Assembly (NCBI GenBank): GCA_016125275.1
Contig: WGMB01000003.1
Location: forward strand, 310,001-374,000
Origin: Acidobacteriota bacterium
GTDB taxonomy: Bacteria > Acidobacteriota > Terriglobia > Bryobacterales > UBA6623
Reading direction: 5' to 3'
Length of the DNA: 64,000 bases
Shown: positions 56,901 to 64,000 of the stretch, one piece after another
How positions within the stretch are numbered: position 1 is the first letter of the stretch
How the letters are laid out: the number at the start of each line of letters is the position of its first letter
Program-made: the position numbers and the translations under genes
The notes under the pieces: model-generated
Database searches by the model: none
What the model saw: only the letters and a program-made list of their open reading frames with translations
Told to the model about the DNA's origin: nothing

Positions 56901-57950
56901 GCCGGAAGCTGTCAGGTCGGAACCCTTGAGCGCCAGGTCGTTTTCGTTCACGACGAGAACGGCGCCCTTGAGCGGCTTGTCGGTCGTGATCTGGACGGTG
57001 ACCTCGGTCCCGGGCACGGCGCGGATGTCGCCGCCGGGGTCCTCGGTGCGGTCCTCCATCCCGGTCCAGTCCGGGAAGTCGTAGGTGAGCTTGATGTTCT
57101 CCACATTGGGCATCACCACGACCTTGACCTCGTAGGTGGTCGACTTGAGCCCGGCCGCTTCGACGTAGTAGCGGAAGGGTTCGGTGACTCCCGCCAGCGT
57201 GAACTCGAACCCGGTTCCTTCCATGCGGGGCGGCATCGGCGCCGCCTCCCAGTCCACCGAGCTCTCGTACTGCACGTAGATGACGGCTTCCGTGGAGTCC
57301 AGGCCGATCAGGGAGGCGTGGATTTCGAGAGACGCGCCGGAGCGCACCGTCGTATCCCCGGGCTCCACGATCAGGTCGTAGAGAGGCTTGTTGTCCGGCT
57401 GCATCCAGCCCGCCCAGAGCCTCTGCGCGCCGTAGCTCCAGTAGCCCGGCCCCGAGGTCCCCAGCCAAACCAGCAGCGCGGCGGCGGCCAGCCCGGCTCC
57501 GGCAAAGGTCAAAATGCGTCCGGTGGTGACGATGGAGTCCGCCGGCGCCGTCTGCGCCACCTTCATGGCGTCCTCGGCCAGCAGTCCCAGCATCGGGTTG
57601 GCGGGCTCGCCCTCTTGCTGACGGCGGGTCTGGTCCAGGTAGGTGGTCACGCGGCCGTCGAAAGCCGGCACCTGGCGCTCGAGCTCGTCGCCCACGCCCT
57701 TGCGGCCCAGACGCCGCAACGGCAGCACCAGCAACAGCACGATCACCGCCGCCAAGCCGCCGAACAGGGCCGTGCGCGCGCTGAGCACGCTCGCGTCAGA
57801 GAACGCAAAGCGGTTGGCGATGAACACCAGCGCCACCGTCAGCGCCAGCGCGGCGGCGGCCAGGGCGCCCAGTCCTTGGGAGGCGATGCTGAGCTTCAGT
57901 CTCCGCCGGAATTGCGCCAGATAATCTTGCAAATTTCCGCTCGACAGCAT
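53919..57950 (-). CDS. Giant DUF4175-like membrane protein with coiled coils and Gln/Gly-rich repeats
   Basis: Protein of 1343 residues. Two N-terminal membrane segments (GLGALAAAALALTVALVFIA, ALFGGLAAVIVLLLVLPL) and one near 155 are followed by a beta-rich periplasmic region (~180-500). A long helical, Glu/Gln-rich region comes next, with Gln/Gly/Ser low-complexity tracts at about 775-815 and 1077-1182 and a final helical domain. The design matches the DUF4175 family, which is often next to MoxR/BatA-type genes. GGGGGA 6 nt before the ATG at 57950 supports the start. It is last in a five-gene operon, 10 nt after the BatA-like gene. Function unknown. The coiled coils suggest a large envelope scaffold. 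Confidence 0.82.
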   Translation of the reverse strand: MLSSGNLQDYLAQFRRRLKLSIASQGLGALAAAALALTVALVFIANRFAFSDASVLSARTALFGGLAAVIVLLLVLPLRRLGRKGVGDELERQVPAFDGRVTTYLDQTRRQQEGEPANPMLGLLAEDAMKVAQTAPADSIVTTGRILTFAGAGLAAAALLVWLGTSGPGYWSYGAQRLWAGWMQPDNKPLYDLIVEPGDTTVRSGASLEIHASLIGLDSTEAVIYVQYESSVDWEAAPMPPRMEGTGFEFTLAGVTEPFRYYVEAAGLKSTTYEVKVVVMPNVENIKLTYDFPDWTGMEDRTEDPGGDIRAVPGTEVTVQITTDKPLKGAVLVVNENDLALKGSDLTASGKLEVEKDGEYYIAAFYDGEKVRLTEDFFITVLPNEKPQVKILRPGRDWRATPIEEVTARFEATDDFGVRNLELRYSVNGGEWVTKPLGGGNRGQVNASYVFELEELGKQAGQAITPDGVEILTPDREKAPSEMQPRLFPGDVIAYYAVARDHESEVQTDMYFIEVQPFNRTFEQSQQGGGGMQGGQQDQQNEISKRQKEIIAATWNLIKERGAKDGRSKQEIEQSAQMLSELQLTLRDQAKTLAERTRARELTGTNEKFRLFVENLEQAAEAMQPAADLLSELDLQEAVRPEQKALQHLLRAESLFTDIQVAFQQGGGGGGGGASRDLAEMFELEMDLEKNQYETGGGGGGQQQQLQREIDDAFKKLEELAKRQEQLAEQARREQEMSFAQRWQQEMLRREAEELKRQLEQLQREGRQQQASNSQQSQSGQQGQQGQQGQSGQSGQSGQSGQSGQSGQSSSQRQQQQLVQQTIERLDRATQQMRQSSGQQGGSPQQGAQQRQGAEQASQELDRALEQMAEQRRQQGQSALSDLAEGAQDLVDRQAEVQPHLERALQTALEEMKRQKEEGRRGAVPSGLTRDQERELSAEKGKMAEDLQGLERQAQEAIRNLSQSSPEASRRLRGALGELQQSEASTRLQTAADYIRRGGAPYVANSEEGVARALREFRDNVRDAEQIAQNGGQGRSGQGGDQLAQALTRMEQLRRDLEKAAGLDDPSGRRGGQRPGDEQGQGQGEQGQGQQQGQGQQGQGQQGQQQGQGQGQQGQQGQGQGQQGQGQQQAQGGGQQPGQQPGQGQGGQQGQQGQQGQGGQQGEGQQPGEGNGQGQGSGQAQVAQGGMTPGQQQGFGGRRGGGGGPQRGPSDGNLLDWQNLRGGGGFTAEDRERMRAAFERSASELPRLTKELRQGGVYEEDLEELRRFVQNLPSSRFQGNPELLEREYRDMLSLLEQLELQVRRQVEGDTGGPVRALVADPVPDEYRQAVADYFRRLSEGKGN
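54406..54720 (-). repeat. Gln/Gly-rich coding tract in the DUF4175-like gene
   Basis: About 315 bp of imperfect short repeats built on CTGGCC/CTGTTGG-type units on the + strand, which encode Gly-Gln runs (GQQGQGQ and variants) on the minus strand. The tract is in frame and uninterrupted, so it is a protein repeat and not a mobile or CRISPR element. Confidence 0.8.
55525..55587 (-). repeat. Seven tandem 9-bp units encoding Gly-Gln-Ser
   Basis: Seven head-to-tail 9-bp units of the form GACTGGCCG/GACTGGCCC on the + strand, with GATTGCCCC and GATTGCCCT as variants. They alternate to give an 18-bp higher-order period. On the minus strand they encode seven Gly-Gln-Ser triplets. Replication slippage is the likely origin, and copy number may vary between strains. 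Confidence 0.85.
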
Positions 57951-57960
57951 CGCGTCCCCC

Positions 57961-59970
57961 TTATACCTCTCGCCGCACGTCCAGTCGCCGATTACCCACG
58001 ACGGATTCTATCAGCACGATCGCAACCAGCAAGAACAGCAGCCACTTCCAGATCTCCACCGGCGGCGGCTTGATGGGCGTGGCCGCGCCGCCCTCGGCGG
58101 CGACTCCGCCGCTACGGCCCGTGGAGCGCCACAGCCGCAGCGTCTCGTCGTCGATCGGCCGCATGTTCGACTCTCGCGGGTCCGGATTGACGGCCACGAT
58201 CTCCACGCCGCCTTCGCCCCGCAGTTCCCAGAAACCGGCCTGATCGAGCGTCAGGTCGTCCCGCTGCATCGCCTCCGACAGCGACAGCGCGCGGTTGCCC
58301 GCCGGGTCGTAGACCTGCACCATCCGGCTCGCCTCGCGGCGTCGGCCCAGCTCGAGCGCATCGTCTACGGTCAGCGTCGCCGTCCGCTCGGCCGCGCCGG
58401 CCAGATAGCGCGCCGATTCGGCCGCGAACGGCACGAACACCGGGCGCACCGGCAGATCGTTCCAGACGTTGTCCAGGGTGGAGGCGAACACCAGCGCCCG
58501 GCCTTCTCCCAGCCTTCTCTCCACCAGCAGCGGAGCGCCGTCGGCCAGAGTCGCCAGCACCTCGTCGCCGTCTTCGACCTGCAACCGGGCCGTCTGGAAG
58601 AACTCCACGCCCCGCAGGCTCTCCACACGGCTCAGCGCCTCGTGCGTCTCGTCCACGCGACCGGCCAACTGGAACTCCCCGCCTTGGGGCAGCCGCCCGG
58701 CCGTCACCCGCATCCCCAGCGCCGGGATCGACCCGCGCCGCGCGGTCTCGGGGCCGACGGCGACGAGCAGAGCCCCGCCGCCCTCGACGTACGAGCGCAA
58801 CTTCTGCTCGAACGCCGTCGAGAGCTGGCCGACGTCCGACAGCACGACCAGCGCGAACTCCGAGGGGTTTCGCCGCTCGGCGTCTCCCGGCGACGACACC
58901 TCCACCTGCAGCACCGACTGCGTCGACGAGCGCAAGGCCTCCTGGTAGAACAAGGCGTCGCGGCGGCGGCGATCCGCGGTGACGAACAGGATCGGCTCCG
59001 GCGGCGAATTGTCCAGCGCTACCAAGCGCACGTCGTCGGCCGGCAAATCGTCGGCCGGGGACAGCGCCAAGCGCGCCCGGCTGTAGCCCTTCGGCGCCTC
59101 GAACCCCTCGAACAGGAACGACGTCCGTCCCATCGCGGCCACTTCCTGGCTGATGGAATCGACGGCTTGCCCGTTGATCTCCAGCGTGACGGTCTTGCGC
59201 GCCGGCTGGGTCGAATACGAGGCCACCGTCGCCTCCAGGCGAGGCTTCTCGGACTCGTGCAGACGCAGAGTTCCCTTGACGCTTTCGATCGCCCAGTTGG
59301 CGTCGTCGGGCTCGGAGACGTTGTGGACCTCCAACTGCGCCATCGTCGGCAGCACGAGGTCGGAGAAGCGGCCCGGCATCGCCGAGCTCTGGAAGTCCGA
59401 GATCAGGTGCAGCTCGACGGGCGTGTCGCCGTCGGGAGACAGGCTGCGGGCGGCCTCGATCACATCGCCGAAGGAGTTGGACGAGGAGCCCGGCTCGAGC
59501 GAGGCGGCGGCCGCCTTCAGCTCCGCCTTGTCGCGCGTGGGCTGGGTGATCACCCGCACCGACGGCCCCGTCGCCAGAATCTGCGCCCGGTCGGCCTCGC
59601 CCAGGCCGTCGATCACCGTGTCGGCCGCCGCCAGAGCCCGCTGCCAGCGGCCATCGTGGCCCATCGACAGCGAGGTGTCCAGCGTGATGAGCTGCAAGGA
59701 GGGGATGTCGCTGACGATGGTGGTCGGCGGCCTCTCCCAAATCGGTTTGGCGAACGCCAGCGCCGCCAGCGCAATCAGCGCCAGCCGCAGCGCCATCAGC
59801 AGCAAATAGCGCCACTTGCGCTCCAGCAGGGTGCTCGTCTTGCGCTTCTCGAAGAACATCAACGAGCTGAAGGGCAGGCGGATCGGGTTCTCGCGCTGCA
59901 GCAGGTGCAGCCAGAGAGGCAGGCCCACGGCCAGGGCTCCTGCCAGAAACAGCGGCGCGAGCAGAGACAT
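57961..59970 (-). CDS. BatA-domain protein with VWA and periplasmic region
   Basis: Protein of 669 residues. The first ~90 match the aerotolerance BatA N-terminal domain (LAGALAVGLPLWLHLLQRE, PFSSLMFFEKRKTSTLLERK and a second membrane segment). A von Willebrand A domain follows with the metal site LDTSLSMGHD (the DxSxS form) and LHLISDFQSSAM. A beta-rich middle and a glutamine-amidotransferase-like part (VVLSDVGQLSTAFEQKLRSYVEGGGALLVAVG) come next, then a C-terminal membrane helix (WLLFLLVAIVLIESVVG). This protein type is usually encoded with MoxR and DUF58 proteins, as here. The gene begins 4 nt after the DUF58 stop codon. Confidence 0.85.
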   Translation of the reverse strand: MSLLAPLFLAGALAVGLPLWLHLLQRENPIRLPFSSLMFFEKRKTSTLLERKWRYLLLMALRLALIALAALAFAKPIWERPPTTIVSDIPSLQLITLDTSLSMGHDGRWQRALAAADTVIDGLGEADRAQILATGPSVRVITQPTRDKAELKAAAASLEPGSSSNSFGDVIEAARSLSPDGDTPVELHLISDFQSSAMPGRFSDLVLPTMAQLEVHNVSEPDDANWAIESVKGTLRLHESEKPRLEATVASYSTQPARKTVTLEINGQAVDSISQEVAAMGRTSFLFEGFEAPKGYSRARLALSPADDLPADDVRLVALDNSPPEPILFVTADRRRRDALFYQEALRSSTQSVLQVEVSSPGDAERRNPSEFALVVLSDVGQLSTAFEQKLRSYVEGGGALLVAVGPETARRGSIPALGMRVTAGRLPQGGEFQLAGRVDETHEALSRVESLRGVEFFQTARLQVEDGDEVLATLADGAPLLVERRLGEGRALVFASTLDNVWNDLPVRPVFVPFAAESARYLAGAAERTATLTVDDALELGRRREASRMVQVYDPAGNRALSLSEAMQRDDLTLDQAGFWELRGEGGVEIVAVNPDPRESNMRPIDDETLRLWRSTGRSGGVAAEGGAATPIKPPPVEIWKWLLFLLVAIVLIESVVGNRRLDVRREV

Positions 59971-59974
59971 CAGC

Positions 59975-60868
59975 TCATCGCCTCCTCTGGCGGAAGGTCA
60001 GATACTCCCGCAGGGCCAGGTCCATCGGCTTCGAGGTGTCCAGCATCACGTAGTCCCCGCCGGCGCCTTGGACCGCCTTCTTCAGGCTTTCGGCGTGCGC
60101 TCGAATGCGCTCCGGGTACTCCTTGCGCGCGAACTCCGAGGAGACCTCCAACAGATCGCCCGTCTCCATGTCCTCGAGCACCGTCGTCTCGGTCAGATCC
60201 GGCTGAATCTCGGTCGGGTCCAGCAGGTGGAAAAAGGCCATGTCCTGGCCCTGGAAAGCCAGCGGCCGGACGCCCTTGATGACCTCTTCGGGGTCGTAGT
60301 AGAAGTCCGAGATCACCACCACCAGACCGCGCTTGGAGACGTACTGCCGAAAATGCTCGAACGGCTGCGCCATGTTGGTGCCCGTGGCCGCCTCGGCCCG
60401 TTCCAGCGTGTGCAGAATCGAGTGGAAATGCCCGGGGCGGATCGACGGGTGGCGGTAGTCGCGCACTTTCTCGTCGAAGACAATCAGCCCAGTGGCGTCG
60501 TGCTGCTTGGTGGTCAGATAGGCCAGCGAAGCCGCCAGCATCTTGCCGTACTCGAGCTTGGAGACGTTCTTGCCGCTCTTGTAGCCCATCGAGGCCGAGG
60601 CGTCGAGCAGGATCACCAGGTGGGTGTTCGTCTCCCCGAGGTAACGCTTGATGTAGGTGCGCTCGGTCCGCGAGAAGACGTTCCAGTCCACGAACCGCGG
60701 GTCATCGCCCTGCACGTACGGCCGGTACTCGGCGAATTCCAGGCTGAAGCCGAAGAAGGGCGAGCGGTGCAGACCCGTCAGGAAGCCGTCGACGACCGTT
60801 CGCGCGACGAGCTCGATGTTCGATAAACGAACCAGGACCGTGGGATCGAGAAGGTTCTGTACCGCCAT
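59975..60868 (-). CDS. DUF58 protein with VWA-like domain
   Basis: Cytoplasmic protein of 297 residues. The DUF58 signature is RFVDWNVFSRTERTYIKRYL preceded by YVQGDDPR. A degenerate VWA metal site follows (VILLDASASMGYKSG), then VVVISDFYYDPEEVIKG. DUF58 proteins act with MoxR AAA+ ATPases, and the gene starts 28 nt after the MoxR stop. No enzymatic motif is present. It is thought to be an adaptor or chaperone partner in assembling envelope or metal-dependent complexes. Confidence 0.92.
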   Translation of the reverse strand: MAVQNLLDPTVLVRLSNIELVARTVVDGFLTGLHRSPFFGFSLEFAEYRPYVQGDDPRFVDWNVFSRTERTYIKRYLGETNTHLVILLDASASMGYKSGKNVSKLEYGKMLAASLAYLTTKQHDATGLIVFDEKVRDYRHPSIRPGHFHSILHTLERAEAATGTNMAQPFEHFRQYVSKRGLVVVISDFYYDPEEVIKGVRPLAFQGQDMAFFHLLDPTEIQPDLTETTVLEDMETGDLLEVSSEFARKEYPERIRAHAESLKKAVQGAGGDYVMLDTSKPMDLALREYLTFRQRRR

Positions 60869-60896
60869 TCGTTACTCTGTTTCGGCAAACAGGGCG

Positions 60897-61922
60897 CTAC
60901 TCCCGCGGAGCCGGCCTCTCCTCCAGGATCTTGCGCAGGACGTCATCGACGGTGATTTTGTCCGATTCCGCGTAGAAATTCGTCAGGACGCGATGCCGCA
61001 GGATGGGCAGCGACAGCTTTTGCACGTCCTCCACGGTCACGTGATAGCGGCCGTTCATCAGCGCCCGGGCCTTGGCGGCAGTGGCGATGAACATGGTCGC
61101 GCGCACCGACGCGCCGTAGTTGACGTACTTCTTCACCCACTCGATCGCCAAGGGGTCGGCCGGCCGCGTGGCCCGCACCAGCTCCACGGCGTAGCGGTTG
61201 ATCTGCTCGGAGATCGGCACCTGCCGGACCAGCTTTTGGAAGGCCACGATGTCCTCGGCCGTGGTCACGGCGACGACCTCGTCCGGCGGCGTACCGCCGG
61301 TGAAGCGGTTGACCACCCGCATCTCCTCTTCCGGGCCCAGATAGTCCAGGACCACGTTGAACAGGAAGCGGTCGAGCTGGGCTTCCGGCAGCGGGTAGGT
61401 GCCTTCGAGCTCGATGGGGTTCTGCGTCGCCAGCACGAAGAACGGGGGCTTGAGCATGTAGGTGTTGCCGCGCACCGTCACGCTCTTCTCCTGCATCGCC
61501 TCGAGCAGGGCGGCCTGGGTCTTCGGCGGCGTGCGGTTGACCTCGTCGGCCAGCAGCACATTGGTAAATAGAGGGCCCTGGATGAAGGTCCAGGTGCGGT
61601 GCCCGGTCGTCACATCCTCTTCAATGATGTCGGTGCCGGTAACGTCGGTGGGCATCAGATCGGGCGTGAACTGGATGCGCTTGAAGGTCAACCCGAGCGC
61701 CGTCGCCAGGGTCCGCACGAGCAGCGTCTTCGCCGTGCCCGGCATGCCCGTGATCAGGCAATGGCCGCCCACCAGCAGCGTCAGCAACAGGTGCTCGACG
61801 ACCTCATCCTGGCCGACGATGATCTTGCGAACCTGTTCCGTGATGCGGGTGATCGACGAGTGGAACTTCTCGATCTGTACGCGCGTTTCGGCGGTGTCCT
61901 GGAACGTTGACGGTGCACTCAT
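60897..61922 (-). CDS. MoxR-family AAA+ ATPase
   Basis: ATPase of 341 residues. Walker A is GMPGTAKTLLVR near residue 60. Walker B with the following sensor segment is VLLADEVNRTPPKTQAALLEAM. FFVLATQNPIELEGTYPLPEAQLDRFLF is the MoxR hallmark, and a C-terminal lid domain follows. MoxR ATPases drive maturation of protein complexes together with VWA-domain partners, here the DUF58 and BatA-like proteins encoded just downstream. The gene starts 8 nt after the stop of the TPR-peptidase gene. Confidence 0.95.
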   Translation of the reverse strand: MSAPSTFQDTAETRVQIEKFHSSITRITEQVRKIIVGQDEVVEHLLLTLLVGGHCLITGMPGTAKTLLVRTLATALGLTFKRIQFTPDLMPTDVTGTDIIEEDVTTGHRTWTFIQGPLFTNVLLADEVNRTPPKTQAALLEAMQEKSVTVRGNTYMLKPPFFVLATQNPIELEGTYPLPEAQLDRFLFNVVLDYLGPEEEMRVVNRFTGGTPPDEVVAVTTAEDIVAFQKLVRQVPISEQINRYAVELVRATRPADPLAIEWVKKYVNYGASVRATMFIATAAKARALMNGRYHVTVEDVQKLSLPILRHRVLTNFYAESDKITVDDVLRKILEERPAPRE

Positions 61923-61930
61923 AAACGGAC

Positions 61931-64000
61931 CTAATTCTTAGAAATCTCCAGCAGCAGCTTTTGGGCCGGGCGGTAACCGGGCGCGGCTTCGAGCGCGTAG
62001 AGCAGGTGCCGCCGGGTTTGGGGGCGGTCACTCAGTTTATAGTAGGCTTCGGCCAAGCGATAGTGCGCCGCCGCCTTATCGATCGGCCCCATCGCCAGCG
62101 CCGCGCGGAACTCTCGTAGCGCCTCCTGGGAGCGGCCGGCGGCCAGCAACTGCTCGCCCAAACTCACGTGCAGGCCCTCGTCGCCGGGCCAGATGTAGAT
62201 CACTTCGGTCAGGGTCTTGATGGAGTCGTCGCGGCGGTCGGCTTCCTGCAGCCAGCCGGCCAGCTTCTCGAGCGTCTCGGGCTGGCGTCCGCCATGGTCG
62301 CGGTACTGCTCGAGCTCGGCGATGGCCTTGTCGCGGGCGCCCTCTTCCTCATAGGCCTGGGCCAGCGCCACGTAGGCGTTGCCCGCCTCCACGTAGTCGG
62401 GGTAGAGCTCCTTCACCGACTCGCCCTTCTCGATCACCGCCGACCAGTCCTTTTCGCGGGCCGCTTCGAGCAGAGCCTTCCACTCCTTGCGCCACTTCTC
62501 CAGCCCTTCCTTCTCCGCCACCGCGCCCAAGCGCATCTTCAGGTAGACGTTGAAGCGCTCGTCGAACTCCTCCGGCTCCACACCGAGGGCGGTGCGGATC
62601 GCGTCGGCGGTCGAGCGGTCCTTGCCGAACTCGGTCAGCATCGCCACCAGCTTCTCGGTTCCCCACTCGCGGTCGATAAGGCGGCAGATCAGCCCGGCCT
62701 GAAAGTACGAGACGGCGATCTGGTTGGGGTAGCTCGGCCGGATGAAGCCCTCGTCGAGGTCCGCCACCGGCAGCAGCTTGCCCTCTTGCAGGGCGTTGAT
62801 GAAGTCCGGCGAGATCTGCTCGCCCCAGTTCGGGCGAGCCTCCCACTCCTCATACATCGAGACGCCTTCGCTGAACCAGCGCGGCACCAGGTGATCGGTG
62901 GCCTCCAGCGTAAAGACGTGGGCCATCTCGTGCCACAGCGTCGTACCCCAGTGGAACGAGCCCGGCTTGCGGCCCGACGGACTGTCCATCGCCACCAGAT
63001 AGCCGAAGGTCACGCCCAGCAGTCCCACGCCCGGCATGCCCATCGTCCGCACGGCGAAGTCGTCGTGGTCTGGGTAGAGCTCCACCCAGACGGGGCGCTG
63101 CGGCGTGAAGCCGTACTTCTTGGAAAAGCTCGCCACGGCTTCGTCGGCCAGCTCGATCACATACGGCCGCAGTAGGTCGGCTTCCTTCTCGTGCAGACGC
63201 ACGATCACTTCCGGCTTGGCCAGATCCTCCGCCGTCGGCTGGAGGCCCTCGTCGCGCAGCAGATCCTTGTTGGAGAAGGTCTTGAAGTGCTCGAACGAGT
63301 CCAGCAGCCGCAGCGTGTTGACCGTCTTGGCGCTGAACGGGTCGCCTTGGAAAGCGATCTCGAGGTGCTTGCGACCCTCCTGCTCGCGCGCCTCGCGCAG
63401 CAGGTTCACGCCCAGATCGGCATGCGCCGACCAGTTCTCCGGATCGACCTGGACGGCCTTCTCATACAGCTCGATGGCTTCGCGGTAGCGCCGCGTGATG
63501 ATGTAGTAGCGCGCCGGGATGGAGTAGATCTCGCCGTAGCGGGGGTTGTATTCCAGGGCCTTCTTGGTCCACTCGCTGTCGGTCGTCTCGCGCAGCAAGT
63601 CCACCGAAGCCTTCAGCGCGTAGAGTTCCAGCGGCGAGCGTTGCTGCGCAGCGGCCAACTCCAGGGCCTTGTCGAGCGACTTGTCGGCCTCGGCCAGGTT
63701 GCTCACTTCCAGCCGCAGACGGCCTTGCAGCAGGTGCGCTTCCACCGACTCCGGGTTGGCTTCCAGCGCTTCGTCCACCAGCTTCTGGGCCTTGTCCTCG
63801 AAGCGCTCGGCAAAAACCCTCGCCAAGCCGAGCTTCGCAGGCAGGCACTTCTCGTCGATCTCCAGGGCTTCGCCGAACAGCGCCAGCGCCTCGCCCTCCT
63901 GGTGGGTCTGGAGATACAGGTAGCCCCAGCGCACGCGCAGATCGGGATTTTCGGGCTGGGCCTTGATGGCGTCTCGGAAGACTTCGTTGGCGCTCTTCAC
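61931..64000 (-). CDS. TPR protein with gluzincin (MA-clan) metallopeptidase domain, 5' end outside window
   Basis: At least 689 residues. The frame is open to the right-hand window edge and probably continues beyond it, because the first visible codons already lie within a TPR. N-terminal TPRs (LRVRWGYLYLQTHQEGEALALF and following, IELYEKAVQVDPENWSAHADLG) are followed by a peptidase domain with WHEMAHVFT (HExxH zinc motif), and the Glu of WFSEGVSMYEEW as the likely third ligand. Further TPRs form the C terminus. This matches the Peptidase_MA_2 arrangement. As first gene of the MoxR operon it may process or bind the envelope complex made by the downstream genes. Peptidase activity is predicted, not shown. 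Confidence 0.85.
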   Translation of the reverse strand: MKSANEVFRDAIKAQPENPDLRVRWGYLYLQTHQEGEALALFGEALEIDEKCLPAKLGLARVFAERFEDKAQKLVDEALEANPESVEAHLLQGRLRLEVSNLAEADKSLDKALELAAAQQRSPLELYALKASVDLLRETTDSEWTKKALEYNPRYGEIYSIPARYYIITRRYREAIELYEKAVQVDPENWSAHADLGVNLLREAREQEGRKHLEIAFQGDPFSAKTVNTLRLLDSFEHFKTFSNKDLLRDEGLQPTAEDLAKPEVIVRLHEKEADLLRPYVIELADEAVASFSKKYGFTPQRPVWVELYPDHDDFAVRTMGMPGVGLLGVTFGYLVAMDSPSGRKPGSFHWGTTLWHEMAHVFTLEATDHLVPRWFSEGVSMYEEWEARPNWGEQISPDFINALQEGKLLPVADLDEGFIRPSYPNQIAVSYFQAGLICRLIDREWGTEKLVAMLTEFGKDRSTADAIRTALGVEPEEFDERFNVYLKMRLGAVAEKEGLEKWRKEWKALLEAAREKDWSAVIEKGESVKELYPDYVEAGNAYVALAQAYEEEGARDKAIAELEQYRDHGGRQPETLEKLAGWLQEADRRDDSIKTLTEVIYIWPGDEGLHVSLGEQLLAAGRSQEALREFRAALAMGPIDKAAAHYRLAEAYYKLSDRPQTRRHLLYALEAAPGYRPAQKLLLEISKN

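Overview
The window is GC-rich bacterial chromosome, almost fully coding, with no RNA genes, CRISPR array or insertion sequence that I could recognise. The gene content points to an Acidobacteriota bacterium, most like the Bryobacterales/Solibacteres side. Pointers are a TonB-dependent receptor with an N-terminal carboxypeptidase-regulatory domain, a reduced PadR-linked ADOP-type permease, carboxypeptidase-regulatory/TPR proteins, and several secreted cytochrome-like PSCyt/DUF1549/DUF1592 proteins paired with DUF1501/DUF1552 partners. The last group is also common in Planctomycetes, so the phylum call is an inference.

Layout. 1-633: end of a secreted Ig-like protein. 753-4548: a methyltransferase divergent from a secreted propeller/PHP protein. 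4616-18548: a long + strand block of secreted redox-type proteins: DUF1549/DUF1553 plus DUF1501, a large TonB receptor, DUF1592-type plus DUF1552, and an alpha-toroid protein with a CxxCH motif. 18559-19628: a DUF3179 membrane protein and an unlisted 58-residue membrane protein. 19644-23826 (-): PadR regulator, ADOP-like permease, ABC ATPase and ABC permease, with an inverted-repeat operator in front. 23954-27091 (-): an RND pump. 27309-30729 (-): a TrkH/TrkA potassium uptake operon ending in a HAMP-only membrane protein. 30846-33957: PhoD-like phosphatase, PspC protein, TPR protein. 33967-42523: secreted hydrolases (esterase, sulfatase, nucleoside hydrolase, GH29 fucosidase, SGNH hydrolase) and a secreted FAD oxidoreductase, suggesting use of sulfated, fucose-containing glycans. 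42668-47334: a second DUF1592/DUF1552 pair. 47427-49322: a GT39-like membrane protein. 49325-53837 (-): methyltransferase, rho, engB, pirin and a small unknown. 53919-64000 (-): a MoxR / DUF58 / BatA-like / DUF4175 operon headed by a TPR-gluzincin peptidase that runs off the window.

Several + strand genes share a clear sigma-70-type promoter, TTGnnn - 17 - TAnnnT, and in some the -10 box lies only about 8-15 nt before the start codon, implying leaderless or nearly leaderless mRNAs. The genes most worth attention are the PadR/ADOP-like/ABC operon, the HAMP-only protein and long N-terminal extension in the Trk operon, the CxxCH alpha-toroid protein, the 58-residue membrane protein, and the MoxR operon with its Gln/Gly-repeat giant protein.
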